A stretch of DNA of 64,000 bases from contig CM052361.1 of assembly GCA_028551475.1 (NCBI GenBank), positions 1,991,501-2,055,500 on the forward strand, read 5' to 3'. The translations under genes were made by a program, and so were the position numbers. The DNA comes from Casuarina equisetifolia. Taxonomy: Eukaryota; Streptophyta; Magnoliopsida; Fagales; Casuarinaceae. Positions 23,433 through 34,723 of the stretch are shown here, in pieces. Positions within the stretch are counted from its first letter, which is position 1. Every line of letters begins with the position of its first letter. Under the pieces are notes generated by a model. It did no database searches. It was not told the origin of the DNA and saw only the letters and a program-made list of their open reading frames with translations.

Positions 23433-24594
23433 TTCTATGGCTTCATTTTGTCTCGAAAAATTGTATCTTCATGAAGGAGGCAGTGGGGTATGATTTATTT
23501 CTTCTCCTTCCGGTATGCTTTAATATGCAATGTTTGCAAACCAGAAATGGATAAGTGTGGTACCCTGCCTATTGCCTGCAATTCATCCTCAAAAAGAACA
23601 ATTTCGCTTAATCAGCTGGACTGTTTATAAAAGACCATATGTAAAAGGTTGGCCATCTTGTCGTGCTAAATTGGTGAGTACGTGAATGACTTATTTGCAT
23701 ATTTAATTTCTGGCCTTTGCACTCAGTATTTCAAATTCAAGTGTATAATAAGAGGGATCTACACTTCCATTATCGTATACTACAGAGTGGCTTGACATAG
23801 TAAGCCCCTTCATTCCTTTGGTAGCGCCAGCAATTGATTCTTGCATTTCCTTGCTATATATGGATGTATGTTGGTGTATGAAGAGTCGTACCGTTCCTAA
23901 TCATTCCCAGAAACTCATGTGAATGATGGTCATTTGTTTGTATAGATGGTTTACTAGTAAGTTTTCATGTTAGCTGTAACTATTCCATAAAAATGGTCTT
24001 ATTTTTCGTTCTATCCCTCTGTGACAGGATGCTATCTTTCTTAGGAGATTCCTCTTACCATGTTGCGAGCACCTTTGGCAACCAAACTACTACATGATCA
24101 CTAGAATTCCCAGGCTTTCTGCGTTATCCTTATTTTGACTCTTTCACTGGACAATCTTGAGGACTGCCATACACACGGTAATTATATGTTCCCAATGTCC
24201 CAAAAATTACTCTCTTCCGTCTTATACAAATGCCATTCATCACAACATAGAGAAGTTCTGGCGGGTAATCCCTTTGGACGACTGAATGACAGTTGTCAAC
24301 GGGGACAACATGCATTCTCATTGTCATGCATTGCATAAAGTGCAGAATTCGTGAGCCCACCTTGCGCCTCTCACCTATTGGCAACTGACCTTGAGTTGCT
24401 TAGTGGATCACTGGTATTAGCACTACTGTCGGCATAATTAGTATTAAAAAATGTGTGATATGTTGGAAAGAGCCCAATTTCCTCTTTTAAAACCGGTTGT
24501 TAAGAGAAGGTTACACTTGAACATGTAAGAGGGATAGTAAGCCAAGATATAGGTGATGTAACCCAATCTATGCGATGTGATGAATCATGTCAAT

Positions 24595-24697
24595 AAGGGC
24601 CTAGCTCAATGGTGAGAAGACACTGCTTGAGACAAAGAGATATCAAGTTCGGCACCTCAGGTGTGTGAGTGGGTACTTGAATTAAAAAAAAAAAAAA
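24595..24697 (+). repeat. SINE-like element with A/B box and poly(A) tail
   Basis: GCCTAGCTCAATGG at about 24599 resembles a tRNA-type A box, and AAGTTCGGCACC at about 24645 resembles a B box. The element ends in an A run of about 15 at 24682-24696. The 40-45 bp box spacing and the A tail are typical of tRNA-derived plant SINEs. Similar pieces occur elsewhere in this window. Confidence 0.55.
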
Positions 24698-25209
24698 GAT
24701 GTGATGGAATTATAAGGTAGATATCACATAGACCCATTATGAGATGAGATGCCAAACTTGTAATTGGATTTTGATACCATGTTAGAATGATTCAATTGCC
24801 TTGCCTTTGTAATGTAGTAGAATCACTCCTTGATATTAGTCATCCATTTTAACTGCTGGTTGGCTTAGACTTCTTGTAAGCATTCATTTCATTTCCTATC
24901 TCTTGTTGATCAGTTTTCTGGTAGTTGTAAGCAAATATTACGTGGCAGTGCATTTCTGATGAACCAACGTTCTCAGCCAATTAAGATAGCATGGCATGAG
25001 GATCTCCCTATCTCTTCGTATGGTTGTGGTGTTTAATTTTGTTTTGTCATCACGTGGACAGGTGGATGCTGCTGCATGAAAAATGCAAGGAAAGTTGGAT
25101 AAAGAAACGAGGATGACGTTGATTCTGGAAGACGATATTGACAGGCCATAAAATAGGTATGTTTTAGTTTGGTTTCAGGCAAAATCCCCTTACTCCCGTA
25201 AGCACTCAC

Positions 25210-25310
25210 GTAACACCCATTGAATACATGTGCATACAGATCGTACAGCCTGTAATGCCAAAGTGTCCCATCCGCAGAGACATTCTTGATAGCTTCTTTA
25301 GATGCTTTGC
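25210..25310 (-). other. Exon-like open stretch, product not recognised
   Basis: On the minus strand, an AG acceptor at 25312-25311 and a good GTGAGT donor at 25209 bound 101 bp open throughout, reading KASKEAIKNVSADGTLWHYR and onward. Another open stretch on the same strand (24390-24132) reads MRMHVVPVDNCHSVVQRDYP and ends at a TAA. The two do not join in frame directly, so at least one more exon would be needed. I do not recognise either. It may be a remnant, a non-coding transcript or chance. Confidence 0.15.
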
Positions 25311-27760
25311 CTGCCACAAGTAAACAACTTACTAGAGATCTTTATATTTTTTGAGTCCTCCGCATGAATAGCTTAGGAAAATGAAAAAAAAAAAAGAAAA
25401 AAAAGAAGAAGAAGAATGATTATTAAGTGGTCCATTCGAATTCGGTGGACTGTCACATTTGTCCTATCTGAAATTATTTTAATCTATCAACTTGGTCTAG
25501 TTGACAAAATATATTAATTACTTTGGTCAAAAATCTCAAAATCAGCCTTGAGCTATAAAAATTGAGATGCAGCCAGGCTTCAGGGATGACTTGAGATAGG
25601 CGAGGTATCAAAAACCTTGACTCCATGGTCCCCATTTAGGTCCAATCATAGGCCTCTTTTTGCGCATAATTTAATGTACAATGACCAGGAAGAGCTTCAC
25701 TGGTGCGGTTATGGAACCCGGCTAGTATTACTCCAGCCGAAAGAGAGGAAAAAGAAAACTAAGCTTGATTAGGGACTGGGATCCAATATCTGGATCCATA
25801 GGTTGTAACCGTTGATGGATGTAGACAGATACAAATGGATTTGGTTTAGGAATATGTCAACATAAGACATTGAAGTTCTGAAAGGAACTACACTTTTTGT
25901 GGGGAGAAAATTAAGATGTGGATGAGAGTGATGCAATCAAAGGCATCCAATGCAGGTATTGAAGTACCGTAAAAGACTTAATCTTCTCTAAACAATTGCA
26001 TTGTTGCGTATAAGATGCTAACAACTAGATTCTGATGCTGTTCCCCTTAAATAAATGGTTGCTTTTTCTAGTTAATTCTTTTTAGTTTTCAACCTTTTCC
26101 ACTCAGCACAACTGCCAAACCGACCAAAAAGGAGAAATCTTTGGGAAGGGGCCTTTTGAAAAGTTAGGACCAGCAATCACACATTCACCATTCATTTGTT
26201 GGTATGAACATATCGAATTTCTATGCAGTTCTTTCTATCAGATTACAAAGAGCACCAATCGATGTTGTACTATGAAGGGTATTTGAGATATCTATAGATT
26301 CTTTATTCTAGTTCCTCAAAAAATCTAGCCAAAAAATTGGCAAAAGGTTTGAGGACGAATTAAACTGCCATGGGCGCAGTTCATGGAAGGCAATACAATA
26401 TTAAAAGGTATCCCTCGTATCTAAAATATGGAGATTCTCAGTTCATAAGAGTCAAAAGCAATACTTTATGGGTTCTTCACCTATGTGGGAATCAAACATT
26501 CATATTTTAGGACCAGTTTGCTTATATTATCTAAATTGCAGCAAAATGGCAGGAAAAAGCATGAAGAACCAAAGAATATTTGTGTTTGCTCTTGAATTTC
26601 ATGTTTACTGGAAAGAGAAGCTAATGGTAAAAGCCATTCAAATGGTTGCTGTAAAAGTCCACACAAATCCCTGGCCAAGGTAGGAGCTTCTGGAGTCAGA
26701 AAAAGACTTTTTCAGGTTTGCTAACCTTGAACTTCCTTCATACCGACACGTTGTCATTTCTATTTCCATCTGAACAAAGACATCCTCGGGTGTCAGGCTT
26801 TGCAGCTCCGTAGGACAGAGAAAAAACGATTTTAAGTATTCCACCTTTTGGCGGTGGAAGGAAGCAAGCATGTGATGGGGACTTCCGGGGGCCTCCCTAT
26901 CACATAATTTCTCAAATTGCATGAAAACGGCCACGAGAAACAGACAAAGTACTGGTTTCTTGCAAATGTAGTTTCTTTTGAGATTTGACGAATGAACAAA
27001 CTCTCGTGGCGTGGCATATTATTTTCTTATCAATTGACAAACCCATGAGAACTTTTCAAAGCTTTCTTTATCTTTTGAAGAAATGGGGTCCGACTGACGC
27101 TTCTTTTTCTTCCCTCCCCTTTGACACAATCTGTCCAAGTTTGATTTTTAATTATGGAGTTTTATAATTAATTAATGATAGTTGATTTTGTAAAACAAGG
27201 ATTTTAAGTTCGAATTTTTTTAATTAATTTAAGCATGTTTTAATGTGGGTCGTTGTTCTTTAGTCTAAGCTATCAAAAAAAAGCCCAATAATTTAAAGGT
27301 GGTTCTGAGAAAATGATTTAATGGAAATTGTATGGTTTTATTAAAAACTTTGATGAGCTCTGTTTGGTTATTACTTGATACCTTATTTGTGTAGGATTAA
27401 GATCCGACAAGATGGGCCTTCGTTTGTGAAGACAAACATGTATATCTCATACAGAGCTCGCACTTTGGCAGGAGGTCCGTACGTCGTTGAAGGTTCACTG
27501 CAGTCATCCTCAGCACTGCAGTTAAAAAAATGGAAGAGACAAAACATACAAGCTACGTGCTCTGAGAGAGAGGGAGAGAGAGGGGGGTTGAAATCTTCTA
27601 CCTTTCAAACTTGAGTGATAGAAAAACATTAAATGGAGCCCTGCAAATCAGATGGCGTTGTTGTTCAAGCTCCTTGTTTGTTTCTTTAATTTTTTTTCCT
27701 AAGCCAGAGTCGCAGAGTTTTGGTACTTAATTCTCCTTCGCATTTAAAACTAGCAACAGC

Positions 27761-27822
27761 TTCTCTCTTGTTTCTCTCTCCTTCTCACCTACTCTCTTTC
27801 TCTCTCTCTTCTCTCTCTCTCT
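27761..27822 (+). repeat. CT-rich tract in the probable 5'UTR of the methylesterase gene
   Basis: Pyrimidine-rich CT repeats (for example TTTCTCTCTCTCTTCTCTC) lie 135-200 bp before the ATG at 27957. Such tracts are common in plant core promoters and leaders (Y patches), so this probably marks the transcription start area. Confidence 0.6.
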
Positions 27823-27956
27823 TAACAATTCACATCTTTTGGCTCGAGATTGAGCGTGCAATGTCTACGGAGACTTCCTTTTTCTGAAATTCTATATTTT
27901 TCCGTTAAAGTTGGCTGGAAGAGTTCTGGGTTCTGTCTGAAGCTAGTTTTGGAATC

Positions 27957-30900
27957 ATGGGTAATCGTTTTATCTGTATGAAAAAGAAGGATGCTAAAGA
28001 ACATGGATCCAGGAGCAAGAGAATGGGACGGTCGCAGAGGAAACTGCTAGGCGATGACGATTTCTTGCACAAGCAGGCGCTGTCCATGGCTCTTCATCAG
28101 CATCAGTTGTCACAGAGGTTCGACGGATCCATGTCGCGCCGAATCGGGTCCACGAGCTCTAGGAGACGCAATCTTCCTGATGACACTTTCACTGATGGCA
28201 AACAGGTAGGCCGCAATTTTGCCGAAGCCCGAAGCACTAGCTTTTGTTCTTTTTTCCTTGTGTGTTTGTGTTTTTCTCAGTGCAATCATTGTGTTAATGA
28301 TGGGTTTTGGAGCCTTGGATCTGTAAAGAAATACGGGATTCCTTGATTAAGATCTGTAAGCTACAGGTTAAAGTGAAAAAGTGCTTAATTATGCATTGGG
28401 ATGATAGCAGTCAATGGTCAAGAAGGAAAAAAAAGGAGCAAGTCTTGAGCCATTTATTCATTTGAAAACTCAAAAGTGGATCTGGAAAAGTAGAAACTGC
28501 AATTTTTTTAATACCAAGCTACTCTTCTTGGTTTTAATATACTGAATTTTATCCAGAAGAAAAGTGATGTTCGAAGATTCACCTTTTCTCATATTTAAAG
28601 GACGCGTTATTTAGGCTTGAGCTCCTATAGACTCTGAGTCGTCGTATTTTAATTGGGCTGTTGCATGCCAATAAGATGGGGATAGCGGTCAATAATCCAG
28701 TTTTACGCAATTTAAAAAAAGTTGTCAATGTCATAACGAATAAGAAATGTGCTGAAGCAAACTGGGGAAGTTGAAATAATAACCAGAGTTCTGTAAATCT
28801 TGCAGTCTGTTCTGATTGTACAAATCGTATATAGTTGTTAACCAACTGCCAAATACACGAAATTCTGTGGAAGGAAATTAGTAAAGCAGGATTTTGATTC
28901 GAGCAGATAAAACTTTTAATACATATTGAAACCAATTTTATTGTGGAAGGAGATGGTGGAATCATCATGAATCATGGTCATGCCTGCATCCATTTGCTTT
29001 TTTATATGTTTGCTTTTGCTGATGATATAATAGAATATTTGTGCTATAGAAAGTTCATTTACTCTAGCTGTACTTTCTTGTTAAATGTTCTTATCCCTTG
29101 CAACGTCTGTGGTTTAGGGATCAAAAGTTTGGTCATTGTCAGGAATTTTTGTTCTAAATGCTGGACTGTTGGCATTACCATTTTATGCATCGCATTGTCA
29201 CCCAAAGCACTTTCAGTCTCGTTGATATCATACGGACTTGTCTATTCCTGCTCCTAAATTTTCTTGTTCTGCAAACCCCAACCCTTCGGGTTGCGCCCTC
29301 CCACTTCCCCCAAACAGATTGACAGAAAAGTAATGTCCTCCACAGGTACTGGAGAATCTGGAAAACATTAAAACAAAGAAATTTGTTCTAATACACGGAG
29401 AAGGCTTTGGAGCGTGGTGTTGGTACAAAACAATGGCTCTGCTGGAGGAGTCAGGATTGCTTCCCACTGCCCTTGATCTCAGGGGTTCTGGTATTGATCT
29501 CTTCGATACAAATAGTGTTTCTACGCTCGAAGAATATGCAAAGCCATTGATTGATTATCTACAAGACCTTCCTGAGGATGAAAAGGTCAAAGATAGATTG
29601 TTATTCCTTGGTTTTATCATCTTAAACCACTTACCTTGGTCGCATTTTCTTAAATTTCCTTACCTGTGTAGTCCTCTTTGCAGGTCATTTTGGTTGGTCA
29701 TAGCAGTGGAGGTGCATGCATTTCTTATGCATTGGAACGTTTTCCACAGAAGATATCAAAAGCTATTTTCCTTTGTGCTACAATGGTGTCTAATGGCCAG
29801 AGGCCTTTTGATGTGTTTGTTGAGGAGGTACGTAACCAACGAAGTATTTTTTCAGAGGAAGAAAGGGTTACTAAACTTTGACGACCCAAGCTTACATCAC
29901 TGCTTATGATCCCATATAATTTACGTGTATTCTGTGATCAGGATTTGTCCAAAAAATTTTACTGTGTTAAAGAATCATGAAAACTTGTTTGTTAAGCATT
30001 TTCCTCAATTTTTTGGCTGGCCCAAAGAGGCGTTGGTGGGGTTGGGATTGGGTGCAGCTGGCCAGTTCTGTAGCTCCATATACTATAATATTTTAAGTAA
30101 ATATTTATTCTTACGTTTAGATCTATATAAACGTGTAATTCAATATGAAAAGTAATGCTGTCAAATGTTTAAAGCAATACGGTTCCATCTTTTATTGTAT
30201 TTGAGGTGCAATGGTTTCATCCACTCAAAATTTGCTTAAGAAATTGAAATCAAGTCCCTGGCTCTCAGACCTACATACCTAGATATCCATATAATCTTGT
30301 CATCCACAAGCATCCCGGGATGCTATTTAAGAGTGGTTCAGTCAGGGACTCAATTTATACCAAAACACCAAAATAGATAGCTAAATCTAGAGGATCTCTC
30401 TCTCTCTCTGTGTTACTCTTTGCCCCCAGTTCCTTCATGCTCGTATTACTCTTAACACAAGATATTTGTGTGCAACAGCTGGGTTCTGCGGAACATTTTA
30501 TGCAAGAATCAAAGTTTCTGATTTACGGAAATGGAAAGGACAAACCTCCTACAGGCTTCATGTTTGAGAAAGAGCAAATGAAAGGATTATATTTTAATCA
30601 ATCCCCCACAAAGGTATGGTACAATTCAGAAATGGCATCTACACTGCTGTACCATTAAAGTTACGTCTATCAATATGTTCATATTACATTAAGATTCTTT
30701 AATCTTGATTGACCTCATTTAGTATCAAACCCATAAATTCATGCATTTAGTATTATCATAGAAACATGAAATGTTAAAATTTGCATTAATTTATAAATGA
30801 GATTTTTTTTATCTCTGATTCTCTTGATATTGATGACAATGATGTGGGCAGGGTAAACATGTAATCGATGGAGCTTGAAATGTTTAATCCGGAAAAAAGA

Positions 30901-32119
30901 TATTGAACGGTATAAGAGTAATAAAATACTGATTTAAGGCGACAAGCCAAAAAATGTAAGTGGTTCTGCGTAAGGAATACTGTGCTTAGAATGCCTCAAG
31001 AGACTCCTTAATACTTTTTCCCCTGTTGCGATCTAATTTTTTGATTTTTGCATGCCTGTGCGGGGCATGTAATTTTGCTTCTGCCCTTCTTCGTTTCACA
31101 AAGATGTAGGTTGGAGGAAGAAAAAACTCAAATATTCATGACTAAAAGGGAAAAGGCCTTTTATGTGTGTTTTTGTGCAAAGAAATGACCTGTGCTTTAC
31201 AAATGTTGCTGTCAAACATAGAACTTGGACCTCTGGAGTAGAGTACTCTTATGGTGACTGTATAAAAAGGAAAAAAGGGTTTAAACTTTTTTTTTTTTTC
31301 TTGGTGGCTGTGGCTTCTGCTTTAAGCATTTTGCTGTATGTATGTGTTTTGGTTTTTTGTTAGGTAAAAAGGGATTTCGGGGTATAGAGAGTTGAAGTCA
31401 AGACCTAAGTCATATGCTGCATGTAGTCAGCCGCTGGGTTACTGGCCTTTTGACTATTTATATGTTTTGTTAGAGACAAAGTGAGAAACCTGTTTTATCC
31501 AACTATATTATATCCTGATTTGCACCTTTCCCTTCTTTTGGAATGTTCAAGTTTTACTTACATCTCCAATGGCCGAATTTACTTGAGTTCTGGATTTAAA
31601 CTTTCTTGGCCTACTAGTTACATTAATTAGACCTCTCAATGTTCTTCTTTATTGAAAACTTATTTATTTGTGATCCAAAGCAAATTTGACCTTATTGTTT
31701 CTCTGTTTTGTTGGCAGTACCAAAGGTTGTCTTTTCTTTCTTCTTTTTTTCCCTTTTTGGTTTCGGAAAGGGATTTGGGGTGGAGTTTACCAAATCATAC
31801 ACAGTAGAGAACGTTTTTAATTCTTCTCTGTGTCCATTTGCTCCAGGATGTTGCTTTGGCCACGGTTTCCATGAGACCCATGCCACTTGGTCCAATCATG
31901 GAGAAGCTTTCGTTAACCCCTGAGAAGTATGGAACTGCCCGGCGATTCTATATTCAGACATTGGATGATCGTGCACTCTCACCAGATGTCCAGGAGAAGC
32001 TAGTAAGAGAAAACCCACCAGAAAGAGTTTTCAAGATAAAAGGAAGCGACCACTGCCCATTCTTCTCGAAGCCACAATCACTGCACAAAATTTTGGTTGA
32101 AATCGCACTAATTCCATAG
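27957..32119 (+). CDS. MES14: Methylesterase of the MES11-15 group, MES14-like, 346 aa, five exons
   Basis: This is an alpha/beta-hydrolase of the plant MES family, which hydrolyses methyl esters of hormones such as methyl-IAA, methyl-jasmonate or methyl-salicylate. The in vivo substrate of the MES11-15 group is not settled. Exons: 27957-28205, 29346-29585, 29684-29827, 30479-30613, 31847-32119; all junctions are phase 0 and total 1041 bp. The N-terminal 83 residues are the basic, Ser/Arg-rich extension of this group (HQHQLSQRFDGSMSRRIGST), predicted plastid-targeting in Arabidopsis; MGN at the start could also allow membrane modification, though position 6 is not Ser/Thr. Catalytic residues are all present: Ser170 in GHSSGG, Asp297 in TLDDRALS and His325 in GSDHCPFFSKP; the oxyanion region is LIHGEGFGAWCWYK. 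Length and neighbours (UPF3, then AIG1-like) point to MES14 (348 aa in Arabidopsis) rather than MES11. Orthology is inferred. Confidence 0.92.
31365..31460 (-). repeat. Degenerate SINE-like relic in intron 4 of the methylesterase gene
   Basis: Read on the minus strand, this has GACTTAGGTCTTGACTTCAA followed by pyrimidine- and A-rich DNA, like the B-box half of the other SINE-like elements here (AGGTC-TAGGTTCRACACC). Divergence is high. Confidence 0.3.
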
Positions 32120-32469
32120 CTTCGTTGTCAGGAAATGTTTCTTATCTTCCTTTTTTCCTTTTTCCTCTTTCTTACAGAATGCAAAGGTAGTTGATTAACT
32201 ACAAGGCTTTACAGTTGTATGTAGATCCTGCAGACCCTTAGGCTGCTACTTCTGTGGCACCATTTGATATATGGATAGAGGAAGAAATTTATTAATTCAT
32301 TTCTGTTGATATATGCCTAGAGAGGATTTGCCCACATTGTTTTTAGGTAAAAAGAGTCTGAAATATGGAATGGCAAACTTATAATTAAGTCTTGAGTAGT
32401 TAATAAATAAAATCTTAGATCTTGAATTTAATAGTTCTTGTTTTTTCATTTTATATTCTCAAATATTAA

Positions 32470-32565
32470 AAAAGTGGTAAGTTAAAGACTAGGTCAAGGG
32501 TTCAACACCTCCCCTCCCCCACCACCCCTAACGTGTCCGTATGTTTTATTAAAAAAAAAAAATCA
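32470..32565 (+). repeat. SINE-like relic with poly(A) tail, downstream of the methylesterase gene
   Basis: AAGGGTTCAACACCTCCCC (about 32497) matches the B-box region of the local SINE-like family. The element ends in an A run at 32551-32562. The A-box half is poorly kept. Confidence 0.45.
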
Positions 32566-33302
32566 ACAAAAGTGGATAGATGATCTCTACACACAAAAAG
32601 AATCAAGTAAATCTATAAAAAGAATAAAAACCTTCAAAATCACAAGAATTGTTATCTTTTTCAATAGTTTCATCTTCCATGAACAGCAAAGAAAATTGAA
32701 ACATTGAAAAGAATAATGCCCAAATTCCCTTTTGAAAAAGAAGGAGTGAGTTATTATTGGAGTGCCAAAATGTAAGCCTTCCTGCTGATTTTCTTGAGAG
32801 AGAGAGAAATGAAATACGAGACTCTGTCATGAGTTTGAGGGATGGCGCAAAGATAGGAATATTGCATAGAAAGTTAGCCCAAACCGATTATAGTTTCAGC
32901 AATCAAAAAAGGATCTCATCTTAATTATTACATTTTTTCTAAAATGCCCCGACTCTAGCCTTTATGAAGTTGGTTTGTCAGGGGTACCAAACTCATTTAA
33001 TTATCGTATCCTCCCATCAAGGCTCTCGTGCTCTCTCTCGTTCAAGAATCCTTCGAGAAGAATTATCTCTTGGAAATTTTTCCTTTTATACTTTCGTGTA
33101 TTGTTAAGGTTTAAAAGTAATTGAATTTACCATACTAATGGACTTAGATCTTTTGGTTAAATTCAAATGGCAAAAAAATTGCAATTAATATGTCTTAAGT
33201 CTTTCAATTAATCCTCTGCATCTTCATGAACAAAAAGACTTGATGAAAACTTTTCCACTCAAATTAAGACTCGAGGATGCAAAGACAATGAAAACTCGAA
33301 AA
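32566..33302. other. Intergenic DNA between the methylesterase gene and the AIG1-like relic
   Basis: Nothing coding is supported. It is AT-rich with short A and T runs. Confidence 0.4.
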
Positions 33303-33592
33303 AAGGCCTTCAAGTCAAAGTGAGGTTCATTTGGTTTTACAAGTGCTTGTGAACTGTAGAGAACTATGCTGAAGGATGGACAGATCATTAATGTTAAAAA
33401 TTTTATGATTTAGTTGTCTAAAAACTTTACCATCCAAGTTTTTATTTTCATGCTTCTTGATATATTTTAAACCAGAAACATCAGAGCTCATGGACCAGAT
33501 AGAGCACCCACGTGAGGAGCCAGTCAATCGAATTAGGGAAATGGTGGTTTTAAAGCTTCTCATTTCTATATCCATTTGTAAGTGGAAATTTG
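33303..33592 (+). pseudogene. Decayed partial copy of the AIG1-like GTPase gene, introns included
   Basis: The stretch 33303-33480 follows 42697-42945 of the intact AIG1-like gene: AAGGCCTTCAAGTCAAAG against AAGGCCTTTAAGTCAAAG, then CTTGTGAACTG, GGATGGACAGAT and the intron-2 run ATCCAAGTTTTT-TTTTC. It then jumps to the end of exon 5 and start of intron 5 (44207-44312), with GACCAGATAGAGCACCC against GATCAGATAGAGCGCTCC and GAAATGGT at the junction. About 1.2 kb between the two parts is missing. The DTPG part of exon 2 is also lost, and the frame has stops. Because intron DNA is present, this came from DNA-level duplication, not retroposition. The strand is the same as the parent, about 9 kb away, with UPF3 in between. 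Confidence 0.85.
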
Positions 33593-34360
33593 TAGGCTTG
33601 AACGGCTGTGGTGTGTAACTCAAAGTCTTGAATGGCTAGCGAGTAAGTCCTACACCTTGAATGGCTGAACAAATCATTGATCTGACACCAAGTTTCTGAT
33701 CCTTCATGTTTTTCCATTTCACATTCTTAGATATTGACCAAGAGAAATCTTCTATCCATCATAAATCTGAGTCAACTTTTTTTAGTAAACTCAATCTTCA
33801 AATAAACGGATTGCAAATACAAACAGTAGCCATAAGGGGCATTGAATACCAGTGTCTAAGCAGATTTTGCAAACAGATGGCAAACCAAGAAAATGAGTTC
33901 TGCATTTCCCAACCGAAATGAGTCAATACCGCAACTTTTATAATCCATCCAAATTCTTTGCTTACCCATCACCATATGGTACATAAAGGTGAAGACTATT
34001 CTGATACGCCATCCCAGTCTAAATACATGCATTTCAGCCCCCATACCAAACACAAATATTTTCATTTCACTATATACTTCAGAAAAATGAAAATACAACT
34101 GGCCTAACCTTAAAAGTGATATAATCAATAAAAGCAAATCCTCTTTCAGACTTGGTTATCTTGTCACTTGGACACTTCAACTCAGCATTAATCAGAATTC
34201 GCAAAGCTGCATCTCCTTGTTGGGAGCACATCTGATAACCGTACCACAAGAAATTTCCACAAGCACAAGTTTCTACACCCAGAAATTGTCACGGTCAGGA
34301 AGACATCCCACATTTAGAAACTTTTCAATTTGATATCAGTAAATAAGAAGCTACACATAC
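33593..34360. other. Region between the AIG1-like relic and the UPF3 3' end
   Basis: No gene is supported. Part of it may be the distal UPF3 3'UTR or its last 3'UTR intron and exon. Confidence 0.35.
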
Positions 34361-34723
34361 CCTACAACTGGCACAACCATAAAGTCATCTCTGTTGTTTT
34401 CTTGTCTGTACAAAGTCTTCAAAGGAGGCCTGCGCTTGCAGTAAGTGGATAAGGTCCTCTGACGAGAGACTAATTATTGCTATTTCAGGATGCCATACCT
34501 GTTCACACACAACCAAACCATCAGATTAATCCAACACAACAATCACCATGGCTAATGTTTACACTGCACAAATAGATCACTATACACGGTTATTATTCAG
34601 TATATATTTGATCATATTTCTTCAAATTGTTTTCACAACTATAGCTTAAGATATTTATGATAGGAGTTTCAAATGTGAGGCAAAACGGAAATAAAGGAAA
34701 AGGACTTGCCATATTTTGGTATT
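34361..34723 (-). other. Probable UPF3 3'UTR with possible introns
   Basis: Minus strand, just after the UPF3 stop. A GCAAGT motif at 34709 matches the GC-donor consensus, and a strong acceptor (TTGTGTGTGAACAG) ends at 34499, giving a possible GC-AG intron 14 nt after the stop. A second donor, GTATGT, lies at 34360, so 34498-34361 would be an untranslated exon and its downstream junction about 150 nt past the stop codon. Read from splice motifs only. Confidence 0.4.

Larger units (their letters stand above)
23433..27760. other. Intergenic DNA between the PPR and methylesterase genes
   Basis: No complete gene is supported over about 4.3 kb. The left end should be the PPR 3'UTR. Within it lie a SINE-like element (24595-24697), an A-rich run at 25381-25417 and two minus-strand exon-like stretches (24132-24390 and 25210-25310). 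The rest reads as non-coding. Confidence 0.4.
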
